This document shows, piece by piece, positions 16,684-25,482 of a DNA stretch of 64,000 nucleotides. Position 1 is the first letter of the stretch. Each line of letters opens with the position of its first letter. Both the position numbers and the translations under genes were made by a program. Under the pieces are notes generated by a model. The model was not told the DNA's origin. It ran no database searches and saw only the letters and a program-made list of their open reading frames with translations. The DNA is from Emcibacter nanhaiensis. GTDB taxonomy: Bacteria; Pseudomonadota; Alphaproteobacteria; Sphingomonadales; Emcibacteraceae. The DNA is taken from the NCBI RefSeq assembly GCF_006385175.1, contig NZ_VFIY01000010.1, positions 62,001-126,000 of the forward strand, given 5' to 3'.

Positions 16684-18477
16684 ATGAAATCCGGTTTCCT
16701 CCGGGCACCCCAGGTTTCAGTTATTGTCCCGCGGTTAACCATAAAAGTTGTATTGTTTATGATAAAAAGCGCAGATAGTACCGGCAATAAACTGGACTCG
16801 ATGGGGTTCATGCCCATCCTCAGAAAAGACATCCTGACAGCATCTCTGGTGCTGAATGCCCTCTCCCTGGCATTACCGATGGTCCTGCTGCAGGTTTACG
16901 ACCGGATTATTCCCAATGCGGCCCTGAATACCCTCAGCCTGTTGATCCTTGGTCTTTTGGGCGTCCTTCTCATCGATATTCTGTTGCGCACCGCCCGGGC
17001 CTACCTGGCCGGCTGGATCGGCGCCAAATATGAACATGACATGGGTTGCCGGGCCCTGGAACGGATCCTCGGTTCACGGCTGCAGGATCTGGAAAAAATC
17101 TCCTCCGGCGTTCATCTCGACAGGTTCGGCGCCATTGACTCCGTTCGCGACTTTTATGCCAGCCAGGCAGGCCTGACCCTGGTGGACCTGCCTTTTGTGT
17201 TTCTGTTCCTGGGCCTGCTGGGGGTCATCGGCGGTTACCTGCTGATCGTGCCGGTGTGCCTGCTGATTATCCTCGGCGCCATCGCTTTTACACTGGGTGT
17301 ACGGCTCAAGGACGCCATCGAAAAAGACGCCATCTGGGAGGATCGCCGATACAGCTTTATTATCGAAGTGCTGGGCGGCATCCATTCGGTCAAGAGCATG
17401 GCCATGGAACATCTTATGGACCGCAGGTACGAGAAGCTGCTCGAAAGCTGCTCTGCCGCGAGCTACAATGTGATATTCCTGAACGGCCTCGCCCAGGGGA
17501 TTGGCAATATTTTCTCGCAGATCACCATGATCGCGGTCGCCAGCATCGGCAGCCTGCTGGTGATCAGCGGCGATATCACCATGGGGGCTCTGGCCGCCAG
17601 CACCCTGCTGGCCGGACGTACCGTTCAACCCCTGTTGCGCGCTCTGAGCATCTGGACCCGGTTCCAGCATATTCAGATCGCCCAGGACAAGCTTGCCGCC
17701 ATTGACGGCCTGCAGCCGGAACGAACACAGGAAGTTTCCGACATTGACCGGATCAACTCCATCGAACTGAAGAACCTGTCCTTCAGCTACAGCAAAGATA
17801 TGCCCCCCATACTACGCGAGGTGAATCTCAAGGTGGAAAGCGGTCAGGTTGTGGGGATTCGCGGCGGCAACGGCTCCGGTAAATCCACCCTTCTGTGGGC
17901 CCTCATGGCGGGCCTCGAGCCCCAGGAAGGAAAAATCCTGGTCAACGGCAAGGATCCCGCCCGGTTCTCTACAGAAAGTCTGCGCCAGCGTATTGCCTAC
18001 CTGCCTCAGCGGCCGATCATGTTCCAGGGCACGATCCTGGACAACCTGACCATGTTCCGCGGCGATGAGCATATTGACGATGCCCTGAATGTCGCCGAAT
18101 TACTGCATCTGGACAGCATTCTCGCCCGAATGCCCGACGGCTATGAAACCCGCATCGGCGACGGAGCGCAAAATGAACTGCCCGCCGGGATCGCCCAGAG
18201 GATTGCCATCGCCCGCACCCTGGCCAGCGAACCGGATGTCATCCTGTTTGACGAAGCCAACTCCGGTCTCGACAACAAGTCCGACGAAGACCTGTACAGA
18301 CTGATGAGCGGTCTCAAGGGCACTTGCACCATGGTGCTGGTCAGCTACCGGCCGTCCCTGCTCAAACTGGCTGACAAGCTGTATGACCTGAAAAACGGCA
18401 CGCTCACAGCTGTCGGTCCAAATAACAGCAAACCGAAAAGCACAAAAGCACCCGGCAAGGGAGGGGAAAGCGCATGA
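16684..18477 (+). CDS. Type I secretion ABC transporter subunit 1 (degenerate H-loop)
   Basis: 597 residues; inner-membrane half-transporter with about six TM segments then an ATPase. No N-terminal C39-like domain. The start at 16684 has AGGA three bases upstream; ATG at 16759 (MIKSADST) would give a more usual N-terminus but lacks a site. Walker A GGNGSGKST is near residue 395 and Walker B VILFDEANSGLD near 523. The signature position reads LPAGIAQR instead of LSGGQ, and the H-loop His is Tyr (VLVSYRPS, about 553). It overlaps the second ABC gene by 4 bp (ATGA). Altered motifs plus a neighbouring second ABC gene suggest a heterodimer with unequal ATP sites, exporting the giant repeat protein. 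Confidence 0.88.
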   Translation: MKSGFLRAPQVSVIVPRLTIKVVLFMIKSADSTGNKLDSMGFMPILRKDILTASLVLNALSLALPMVLLQVYDRIIPNAALNTLSLLILGLLGVLLIDILLRTARAYLAGWIGAKYEHDMGCRALERILGSRLQDLEKISSGVHLDRFGAIDSVRDFYASQAGLTLVDLPFVFLFLGLLGVIGGYLLIVPVCLLIILGAIAFTLGVRLKDAIEKDAIWEDRRYSFIIEVLGGIHSVKSMAMEHLMDRRYEKLLESCSAASYNVIFLNGLAQGIGNIFSQITMIAVASIGSLLVISGDITMGALAASTLLAGRTVQPLLRALSIWTRFQHIQIAQDKLAAIDGLQPERTQEVSDIDRINSIELKNLSFSYSKDMPPILREVNLKVESGQVVGIRGGNGSGKSTLLWALMAGLEPQEGKILVNGKDPARFSTESLRQRIAYLPQRPIMFQGTILDNLTMFRGDEHIDDALNVAELLHLDSILARMPDGYETRIGDGAQNELPAGIAQRIAIARTLASEPDVILFDEANSGLDNKSDEDLYRLMSGLKGTCTMVLVSYRPSLLKLADKLYDLKNGTLTAVGPNNSKPKSTKAPGKGGESA

Positions 18478-20741
18478 GCGATACACCTCCTATTGATCCT
18501 ACGAACATAGAATTTGACAAGGTTCCCACCAACAAGGGACCGGCCCGGGATATGATTGACTCGCTCAATGACCGGTTCCGGGATTCCGTCAGCCTGAAGG
18601 TGACCAAAGCCGACCAGCTTGCCGAGGCGCTGCAGTCAGGACAGATCGGTTCGTTTCATGCCTCATCGGATTATGCCGCCTGCCTGCTGCCGCTGTTGCA
18701 GGCGCTCGGCTGGCGCGGACAATTGCGTCGGTTGTTTGAGTCCCTGCCCCATTTCGCTGACGGACTGGAACTGACCGAATTCCGCAATACCCTGGCAAAC
18801 CTGCACTATAGAACCGATCCGGTGCAGGTTGAACTGGCCTCCATTGATCCGCGCCTGTTCCCCTGCCTGTTTGTCCAGAACGACAAGCCCATCGTCATTC
18901 TGTCCAGGGACCGCGAGGGCATTCGTTATTTTGACAGTGCCGACCAGCAGGAAAAGCTCACCGACGGCCGGAAGCAGGTCGGCACCGCCTATTTCATTTC
19001 GACAAAACACGGCACCCAGACCAACAAGCTGGACGAGGACCTGGCACCGGCAAACTGGGTCAAGGACCTGTTCCTGCGGTTCAAGGGCACCATCAAGCAG
19101 ATGTTCGCCATGACACTGATGCTGAACCTGTTTGCCCTGCTGGTGCCGCTGTTTATTATGGCCATCTACGATCAGGTGATTCCGTCCCAGTCCGGCATGT
19201 CACTGGTTTACCTCCTGTCCGGCATCACCCTGGCAATCTGCTGTGAAATAGGCCTCCGGATCCTGCGTGCACGCCAGACGGCCTATCTGGGCGCCCGGGT
19301 GGAAAATATTGTCGCCAATGCCACGTTCCAGAAACTCCTGTCCCTGTCGCCGATGATGACGGAATCTGCCCCCATCGGCAGCCAGGTGTCCCGCCTCAAG
19401 GAATTCGACGCCATCAAGGGCCTGTTTTCCAGTACTCTGGTCAATGTTATCCTTGAGCTGCCGTTTGTGGTCCTGTTCCTGGCCCTGATCGCCATCCTGG
19501 GCGGCACCCTGGCCTATATTCCCATCGCCATGATGGGGATCTTCGGCCTTGTCGCCATGATCATGATCCCCGCCATGAAACGCAATGTGGCGTCTTCAAG
19601 CCGGGCCCGCGCCCGCCGTCACAGTTTCCTGGTGGAGGCCCTGTCCAACCTCAGGACCATCAAGCAGACCGCGGCCGAAAACCCCTGGCTGGACAGATAC
19701 CGCAACCTGTCGGCGGAAACGGCCTATACCCATTTCCGCTCCGCCCAGGTTTCCCTGCTGCTGCAGAGCCTGGCCCAAGCCATTATGATGGGCGCCGGTA
19801 TCGCCACTGTCGGTTTCGGCGTGCTGAAAGTAATTGACGGCAACATGACCGTTGGTGCCCTGATCGCCTGCATGGCCCTGGTCTGGCGGGTGCTCTCCCC
19901 GCTGCAGAGCCTGTTTCTGACCCTGAGCCGGCTGGAGCAGACCCTGAACAGCATCAAGCAGATCAACCAGTTGATGAAAATCCCGTCCGAGGACGACCTT
20001 CTGCCGAACAGCCTGACCCAGAGGACCTTTGCCGGCAACCTGGTCATGGACCGGACCAGCTTCCGCTACAAGGCGGATGCTGAACCTGCCCTGCTGGGTG
20101 CCGGGTTCCGCCTCAATGCCGGTGAAATGATGGCCATCATGGGACCCAACGCCGCCGGCAAGTCGACCATCCTGAAACTTCTGATCGCCATGCACAAACC
20201 GCAGGCCGGGCAGATTATCCTGGACGGCATGGATATCCGCCAGATCAATCCGGCGATCCTGCGCCAGTCCATCGCCTATGTGCCGCAGCAGAGCCACTTC
20301 TTCCACGGCACCATCGCCCAGAACCTGCGCCTGGCCCAGCCGATGGCTTCGCTGGTGGACTTGGAGGAAGCCTGCTGGATGGCCAACGTCCTGGATGAAG
20401 TTCTCGCCCTGCCGCAGGGATTCGAGACCCGGATCGGTGACCAGTCCATTCAAAGTCTGCCGTCCAGTTTCAAACAACGCCTGTCGCTGGCCCGGGCCTT
20501 CCTGAAACGGGCAAATATCATGCTTCTGGATGAACCGGCCAAAACCCTGGATTATGAAGGCGACCAGGCCTTCATGAGAACGCTCGCCACCCTGAAAGGC
20601 AGTTGCACCATCATTATGGTGTCGCATCGACCGAGCCATATCAAAATGGCCGACAAGGTGCTGGTGCTTGAGGACGGCCTTGTAAAGAATTTCGGTCCGC
20701 CGCAGTCCATTTTCCCGGAAACAGCGCCGCAGACCGCATAG
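18474..20741 (+). CDS. Type I secretion ABC transporter subunit 2 with C39-like domain (LapB-like)
   Basis: 755 residues. Residues about 45-190 form an inactive C39-peptidase-like domain (SSDYAACLLPLLQALGWRG, then DNDKP-like strand QNDKPIVILSRDREGIRYFD), which in LapB/HlyB-type exporters holds the substrate; no complete Cys-His catalytic pair is apparent. Six TM segments follow from about 215, then an ATPase with Walker A GPNAAGKST near 556, signature region SLPSSFKQRLSLARAF, Walker B IMLLDEPAKTLD near 684 and a normal H-loop His (IIMVSHRPSH) near 718. It starts within the stop of subunit 1 and is followed 22 bp later by the HlyD adaptor. Probable partner of subunit 1 in one export complex. 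Confidence 0.9.
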   Translation: MSDTPPIDPTNIEFDKVPTNKGPARDMIDSLNDRFRDSVSLKVTKADQLAEALQSGQIGSFHASSDYAACLLPLLQALGWRGQLRRLFESLPHFADGLELTEFRNTLANLHYRTDPVQVELASIDPRLFPCLFVQNDKPIVILSRDREGIRYFDSADQQEKLTDGRKQVGTAYFISTKHGTQTNKLDEDLAPANWVKDLFLRFKGTIKQMFAMTLMLNLFALLVPLFIMAIYDQVIPSQSGMSLVYLLSGITLAICCEIGLRILRARQTAYLGARVENIVANATFQKLLSLSPMMTESAPIGSQVSRLKEFDAIKGLFSSTLVNVILELPFVVLFLALIAILGGTLAYIPIAMMGIFGLVAMIMIPAMKRNVASSSRARARRHSFLVEALSNLRTIKQTAAENPWLDRYRNLSAETAYTHFRSAQVSLLLQSLAQAIMMGAGIATVGFGVLKVIDGNMTVGALIACMALVWRVLSPLQSLFLTLSRLEQTLNSIKQINQLMKIPSEDDLLPNSLTQRTFAGNLVMDRTSFRYKADAEPALLGAGFRLNAGEMMAIMGPNAAGKSTILKLLIAMHKPQAGQIILDGMDIRQINPAILRQSIAYVPQQSHFFHGTIAQNLRLAQPMASLVDLEEACWMANVLDEVLALPQGFETRIGDQSIQSLPSSFKQRLSLARAFLKRANIMLLDEPAKTLDYEGDQAFMRTLATLKGSCTIIMVSHRPSHIKMADKVLVLEDGLVKNFGPPQSIFPETAPQTA

Positions 20742-20763
20742 CAGCCAGAGAAAAGGCAATAAG

Positions 20764-22197
20764 ATGACAGATAAAAACAAAAATACGGACAAGTCGAAAA
20801 TCGGAACCCATGTCACCCGGTCAAAGGAAATCATGGGCGACCTGGTGACAAAGGCGACCGAAGCCGCACAAGCCAGACACGAAAAACCTGTCAGCTATTA
20901 CGCCCGTTTCCTGTCCCGGGCAATCCTGCTGGAGGAAAGCGGTCCGCCGAAAGCGATCATTTCCACCATCGGCATTATCAGCCTGTTTGTGTTCGGCTGC
21001 ATCGCCTGGGCTGCCGTCACCAGGCTGGACGAAACCACGGTCGCCCAGGGACAAATCGTCCCCGCCGCCTCGGTCCAGCCGGTACAGCACCTGGAAGGCG
21101 GCATCGTGGCCGAAGTCCTGGTGGAGGAAGGCCAGATCGTCAAAAAAGGCCAGCCGCTGATCAAAATGTCGCCCTCCCAGGCAGCCTCAGAACGCGGCCG
21201 CATGCTGGCCCGCAAAGCGGCCCTGTCCATGCAGATCGAGCGCCTCAAGGCCTTTGCCCTGGACAAGGACGCAGATTTTTCAGCCTATACGGAAAGCTTC
21301 CCCACTCTTGTCCGCGACCAGCAGGAAATCCTGGCCCAGCAACAGAATTCGCGCCAGGCCCAGGAAAATGTGATCCTGGCCCAGATCGCGGAACGGCGCA
21401 ACGAGGCCAAGGTACTGAGCGAACAGGAAAAAACCCTGGAGAAAACCCTGGATATCGTTTCCGAAGAACTGAGGATGCGCAAGGAACTCACTGAAAAGGG
21501 GCTTGGCTCCCGCCTGCGCCTTCTGGAAGTGCAGAAGGAACACAGCAAGGCGGAAGGAGACCTGCACACAACGCGGTCCCGCAAGGCCAGCGTCCAGGCC
21601 GGCATCAAACAGGCGGAAGGCAGCCTGATCGAACTGCAGGCGTCATTGCGCAATGACGCCCTCAATGAAATGGGCAACCTGTCCAAGGAACTGGCCGAGG
21701 TCGCTGCCGAACTGCAGCGGCTTGACGACAAGGTTCAGCGCCTCAATGTCTCGGCGCCCAGCGACGGGATCGTCAAGGGACTGAAATACCGGGTCGCCGG
21801 CAGCGTGGTCCCGCCCGGCGATGTGGTCGCGGAAGTTGTCCCCTACACCGGCAAACTGGTGGCGGAGGTACGAATTTCCCCGCGCGACATTGGGCATGTT
21901 TCCACCGGTGAAGAAGTCCTGGTCAAGATCGACACCTATAACTTTGCCCGTTTTGGCGGCGTCAAGGGAACCCTTAACCAGGTATCCGCCTCGTCCTTCA
22001 TGGATGAAAAAGGCGAAACCTATTTCAAGGGGGTAGTGGAATTGCCGCAGGATTATGTCGGCCCCAACCCGGCATCCAACCGGATTACACCGGGCATGAC
22101 CGTGGTGGCCGACATCAAGACCGGTGACAAGACACTGCTGCAGTATCTGGTCAAACCGATCAACAATGCCCTGAGCACCTCATTCCGGGAACGATAA
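20764..22197 (+). CDS. HlyD family type I secretion periplasmic adaptor
   Basis: 477 residues. A cytoplasmic N-terminus of about 75 residues is followed by one TM (AIISTIGIISLFVFGCIAWAA), the lipoyl/biotinyl-like half VQHLEGGIVAEVLVEEGQIVKKGQPL, a long coiled-coil hairpin (about residues 130-320) and the second half SDGIVKGLKYRVAGSVVPPG with the C-terminal beta domain typical of HlyD/LapC. It bridges the ABC dimer to a TolC-like outer-membrane channel, which is not encoded in the window. Third gene of the secretion operon. Its last codons lie in the first unit of an 18-bp tandem repeat. Confidence 0.92.
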   Translation: MTDKNKNTDKSKIGTHVTRSKEIMGDLVTKATEAAQARHEKPVSYYARFLSRAILLEESGPPKAIISTIGIISLFVFGCIAWAAVTRLDETTVAQGQIVPAASVQPVQHLEGGIVAEVLVEEGQIVKKGQPLIKMSPSQAASERGRMLARKAALSMQIERLKAFALDKDADFSAYTESFPTLVRDQQEILAQQQNSRQAQENVILAQIAERRNEAKVLSEQEKTLEKTLDIVSEELRMRKELTEKGLGSRLRLLEVQKEHSKAEGDLHTTRSRKASVQAGIKQAEGSLIELQASLRNDALNEMGNLSKELAEVAAELQRLDDKVQRLNVSAPSDGIVKGLKYRVAGSVVPPGDVVAEVVPYTGKLVAEVRISPRDIGHVSTGEEVLVKIDTYNFARFGGVKGTLNQVSASSFMDEKGETYFKGVVELPQDYVGPNPASNRITPGMTVVADIKTGDKTLLQYLVKPINNALSTSFRER

Positions 22198-22274
22198 TCT
22201 GGCCGGGAACGATAATCTGGCCGGGAACGATAATCTGGCCGGGAACGGCAATCTGGCCGCGAACGGTAATCAGC
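22185..22274. repeat. Five-unit 18-bp tandem repeat bridging hlyD-like and gshB 3' ends
   Basis: Unit CCGGGAACGATAATCTGG. Copies at 22185, 22203 and 22221 are identical; copies at 22239 and 22257 diverge (GGCAATCTGG; CCGCGAACGGTAATCAGC). The array includes the stop codon of the HlyD gene and reaches the gshB stop on the other strand. The unit length is a multiple of three, so copy-number change keeps frames. It probably arose by slippage; no function is known. Confidence 0.9.
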
Positions 22275-23226
22275 CGACCCGTTTTTCGATCGCATCCCAG
22301 ACCAGCGCGGCAATGTCGGTGCCGTCAAAGCGCTGGATTTCCTGGATGCCGGTCGGCGATGTTACGTTGATTTCCGTCAGATAGTCGCCGATCACATCGA
22401 TGCCGACAAAAATCTGTCCCTGTTCGCGGAGCACGGGGCCGATCGCTTCACAGATTTCCATTTCCCGCTCTGTCAGGAGGGTCTTTTCGGCCACGCCACC
22501 CACATGCATGTTGGAGCGGGCCTCGCCTTCCGCCGGCACCCGGTTGATGGCGCCGACCGCCTCACCGTCCACCAGGATAATCCGCTTGTCGCCCTTGCGC
22601 ACGTCGGACAGGTATTTCTGCACAATGAAGGGCTCCACATAGAATTCCTGGAACAGCTCGATCAGGCTGGCCATATTTTCATCTTTCGGAGTAATGCGGA
22701 ATACCCCCTTGCCGCCGTTGCCATAGAGCGGCTTGACCACCACGTCCTTGTATTCATTGCGGAACTCGGTCACATCCTTGATATTGTTGGTAATCAGGGT
22801 CGGCGGCATCAGCTCCGGGAATTTGGTCAGGAAAATTTTCTCGGGCGCATTACGCACGGAGAAGGGATCATTGACCACCAGGGTTTTTCCCTCTCCGGTG
22901 CCATGGACATGTTCCAGCAGATGGGTGGCGGTAATATAGCCCATGTGAAACGGCGGGTCCTGGCGCATCAGCACCACATCGGTCTGTTCCCCCAGATCGA
23001 GGCGGCGTTCGGTGCCCAGGCTGTAGTGATTGCCCAGTTCCCGGCGCAGGGTCAAGGGCCGGGCATGGGCCAGGATCCTGCCATTCTCGTAGGACAGGTC
23101 GTTCACATGATAATGATACAGGCGATGCCCGCGCTTTTCCGCTTCCAGGCCCAGCGCAAAAGTGCTGTCGCCGTTGATGTCGATGGACTCGATAGGGTCC
23201 ATCTGGATTGCCACTGCCAAACTCAT
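22270..23226 (-). CDS. gshB: Glutathione synthetase
   Basis: 318 residues, full family length. It opens with [20 protein letters not shown] and carries the ATP-grasp elements [45 protein letters not shown] and [20 protein letters not shown], closing with [19 protein letters not shown]. It ligates gamma-glutamylcysteine and glycine with ATP in the cytosol, the second step of glutathione synthesis. A GAGGAA site lies before the ATG, within the last bases of the upstream gene. Last gene of the rsmI-yraN-SirB1-gshB unit. Confidence 0.97.
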   Translation of the reverse strand: MSLAVAIQMDPIESIDINGDSTFALGLEAEKRGHRLYHYHVNDLSYENGRILAHARPLTLRRELGNHYSLGTERRLDLGEQTDVVLMRQDPPFHMGYITATHLLEHVHGTGEGKTLVVNDPFSVRNAPEKIFLTKFPELMPPTLITNNIKDVTEFRNEYKDVVVKPLYGNGGKGVFRITPKDENMASLIELFQEFYVEPFIVQKYLSDVRKGDKRIILVDGEAVGAINRVPAEGEARSNMHVGGVAEKTLLTEREMEICEAIGPVLREQGQIFVGIDVIGDYLTEINVTSPTGIQEIQRFDGTDIAALVWDAIEKRVG

Positions 23227-23232
23227 GTCCGG

Positions 23233-24135
23233 TTATTCCTCGTCCGTGTCGTTGCTGATCAATGAAAGCACATTCCTGTTGGTGGCTTTCGACAGATCCT
23301 TCAATGTCTCCAGTATATGCTTTTTCAGGCGTTTGTCTCCCTGCCCGTCCTCTAACCGGTCCAGGCAGGTCAGCAGCTTCTGCCGGCTTTTCTCATGCTC
23401 GCCGAGATGGGACAGCAGGATGCCATGCTCATATGTATGTTCGATTTTATCCGGGTCAATAAGGCTCATGCGCTCAAGAATATCTGCGGCCAGGGAAAAA
23501 TCACTGACCTGCAGGCAGCGCACCTTGATGTTGTTGAGCATCCTCACCAGGATTCCCCGGTCCGAGATCGTGGCATAATACTCCGGCTTCAGTTCCGCCT
23601 TGTCGCCGCCGATGGTGCGGATCAGGTCCCGCAGATGGTGAGCATCCAGCACCCGGCCACCGTGAAAAGGATCGATGATCGCCTGGTCCTGCTCGCCATA
23701 AACCCGGACCAGAAAATGCCCCGGGAAATTCACCCCCTCCGCCTGCCAGCCACGGGCCCGGGCAGCATGGATGTAGAGAATGCCCAGCGAGACCGGAATA
23801 CCGAGCCGCCGGTCAATCACCGACATCAGGTTGGCATTCTGCAGGTCGTCATAATTTTTTTCATTTCCCTGGTAGCCATGCCGGTCATGCAGCACGTCCT
23901 TGAGGGCCAGGGCCCGCTCCTCGGCCGTTTCCGCCTCATATCCCTCATTCGCCAGGTCCAGCCCCAGGATTTTCAGATGGTGCTCATATTTCTGGAAGGA
24001 AATCCCCGGGCGGTCCAGTGCCGCCAGCATCAGCGCCGTCCTGGCAATATCAACTTCCTCATCCGTCAGTCGACCGACAGATTTAAGATAATCATACTGC
24101 TCTGCAATACTCGGGGTTATGGAACTTGGTGTCAT
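23233..24135 (-). CDS. SirB1-like transglutaminase-fold protein
   Basis: About 300 residues from the ATG at 24135. A longer frame to 24264 would run through the yraN gene, and the chosen start lies 10 bp after the yraN stop with GGAAG in the yraN tail. The SirB1/Transglut_core2 signature is clear: NANLMSVIDRRLGIPVSLGILYIHAARARGW, then VNFPGHFLVRV, then IIDPFHGGRVLD. A TPR-like C-terminal helix set follows (ILERMSLIDPDKIEHTYEHG). The catalytic Cys of true transglutaminases is not evident, as is usual in this family. Molecular role unknown. Confidence 0.88.
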   Translation of the reverse strand: MTPSSITPSIAEQYDYLKSVGRLTDEEVDIARTALMLAALDRPGISFQKYEHHLKILGLDLANEGYEAETAEERALALKDVLHDRHGYQGNEKNYDDLQNANLMSVIDRRLGIPVSLGILYIHAARARGWQAEGVNFPGHFLVRVYGEQDQAIIDPFHGGRVLDAHHLRDLIRTIGGDKAELKPEYYATISDRGILVRMLNNIKVRCLQVSDFSLAADILERMSLIDPDKIEHTYEHGILLSHLGEHEKSRQKLLTCLDRLEDGQGDKRLKKHILETLKDLSKATNRNVLSLISNDTDEE

Positions 24136-24145
24136 GTTATCGCTA

Positions 24146-24523
24146 TTAACTTTCTTCCTGCCAGGCGTCAAGAATATGACAGGGCCACCTCCACGGCACA
24201 AGCAGAATGCTGTCAAACCTGTATCCAAAGTGAGCAGCGTCGGCTTCCGGGAGATGTCGGGCAATATACCAGTTTGCCGCCCGGGAGATGCGCTGGCGCT
24301 GGGGCCTCTGGATGGCCTCAGCCGCCTCTTGTGCAGTTCCGCGGGCCTTCACTTCCACAAAAATGATGGTCTTGCCCCGCTCGGCTATCAGGTCAATTTC
24401 ACCGTAGGAGCATTTAAACCGGCGTTCCCTGATCCGGTAGCCCTTGAGGTTAAGCCAGGCGGCAGCGACAATCTCCGCAAGAACGCCTTTTTGATAGGCT
24501 TTTTTCCTGCGCCTGGAGCCCAT
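24146..24523 (-). CDS. yraN: YraN/UPF0102 nuclease-fold protein
   Basis: About 125 residues beginning at the ATG at 24523, one base after the rsmI stop. A PD-(D/E)xK-like core: GVLAEIVAAAWLNLKGY, then SYGEIDLIAERGKTIIFVEVKAR, where the E-x-D and E-V-K residues form the predicted metal site. In most proteobacteria this small protein sits beside rsmI, as here. Proposed as a Holliday-junction or DNA-uptake-related endonuclease, but its role is not settled. Confidence 0.93.
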   Translation of the reverse strand: MGSRRRKKAYQKGVLAEIVAAAWLNLKGYRIRERRFKCSYGEIDLIAERGKTIIFVEVKARGTAQEAAEAIQRPQRQRISRAANWYIARHLPEADAAHFGYRFDSILLVPWRWPCHILDAWQEES

Positions 24524-24524
24524 G

Positions 24525-25385
24525 TCAGTCCCTGCCCGCCAGTTCCAGCGCCCGGGCATAAACCTCCTTGCGTTTGCGACCGGTGGCGCCGGTCACCGCC
24601 GCAACAGCCTCCTTGACCGACAGCTTTTTCAGCGCCTGGACCAAAGCTTCATCCACGTCACTGTCGGACACTTCGGCCTCTTCCGGCGGTCCGATCACGA
24701 CAACAATTTCCCCCTTCGGCAGGGCGGCCTGCTCATAATGGGCTACCACATCATCAACCGGCCCCTGCCGGATTTCTTCATAGAGCTTGGTCAGCTCCCG
24801 GCACACCGCCACCGGCCGGTTACCCAGCACCTCGCGGATATCTTTCAGGCTGTCCAGCAGCCGGTGCGGAGATTCGTAAAACACCAGGGTCGCCTTGAGG
24901 GAACGGAATTCTTCCAGAACCTTGTGTCGGCCCGCGGTTTTATGAGGCAGGAAGCCGGCAAACAGGAAGCGGTCCGTGGGCAGCCCGGCACTGGCCAGCG
25001 CCGCCAGCAGGGCGCTTGCCCCGGGCAGGCTGGTGACATGATGGCCGGCCTTGCGGGCCTCATGAACAAGGCGGTATCCCGGATCTGAGATCAGCGGCGT
25101 GCCGGCATCGCTGACCAGCACCACCTTGTGTCCCTGCTCCAGATGATCCAGCAGTTTGGGCAGCATTCGTTCCGCATTGTGATCGTGATAGGCGATCGTC
25201 GGCTTTTTAATGTCATAGCGGGCGAGCAACTTGCCGGTCACCCGGGTATCCTCGCAGGCAATCACGTCGGCTTGGCCCAGAACCTCCAGCGCGCGCAGGG
25301 TAATGTCGCCCAGATTGCCGATCGGCGTGGCCGTGACATACAGCCCGGGAGCCACTTTTTTTTCAGTCTTTTCAATCATGTCCAA
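24525..25385 (-). CDS. rsmI: 16S rRNA (cytidine-1402-2'-O)-methyltransferase
   Basis: 286 residues. The tetrapyrrole-methylase fold begins LYVTATPIGNLGDITLRALEVL and continues IACEDTRVTGKLL, VSDAGTPLISDPGYRLV, PGASALLAALASAGLP, FAGFLPHKTAGR and YESPHRLLDSL, all RsmI signatures. It uses SAM to 2'-O-methylate C1402 in the ribosomal decoding centre. First gene of the minus-strand operon; divergent from the LppC-like gene. Confidence 0.97.
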   Translation of the reverse strand: MDMIEKTEKKVAPGLYVTATPIGNLGDITLRALEVLGQADVIACEDTRVTGKLLARYDIKKPTIAYHDHNAERMLPKLLDHLEQGHKVVLVSDAGTPLISDPGYRLVHEARKAGHHVTSLPGASALLAALASAGLPTDRFLFAGFLPHKTAGRHKVLEEFRSLKATLVFYESPHRLLDSLKDIREVLGNRPVAVCRELTKLYEEIRQGPVDDVVAHYEQAALPKGEIVVVIGPPEEAEVSDSDVDEALVQALKKLSVKEAVAAVTGATGRKRKEVYARALELAGRD

Positions 25386-25482
25386 ACTTTTGTCTTAATT
25401 CATGGCTAGCCTATCCCAGTCATACAGGTTATTAAAGAATTTACTGGCTTTAACGGAAAAATTGGAAGGCTCCCTCCAGCGC

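Noticed and set aside
22185-22274. Possible CRISPR-like array
   Set aside because: Units are contiguous with no spacers, and only 18 bp long; a simple tandem repeat.
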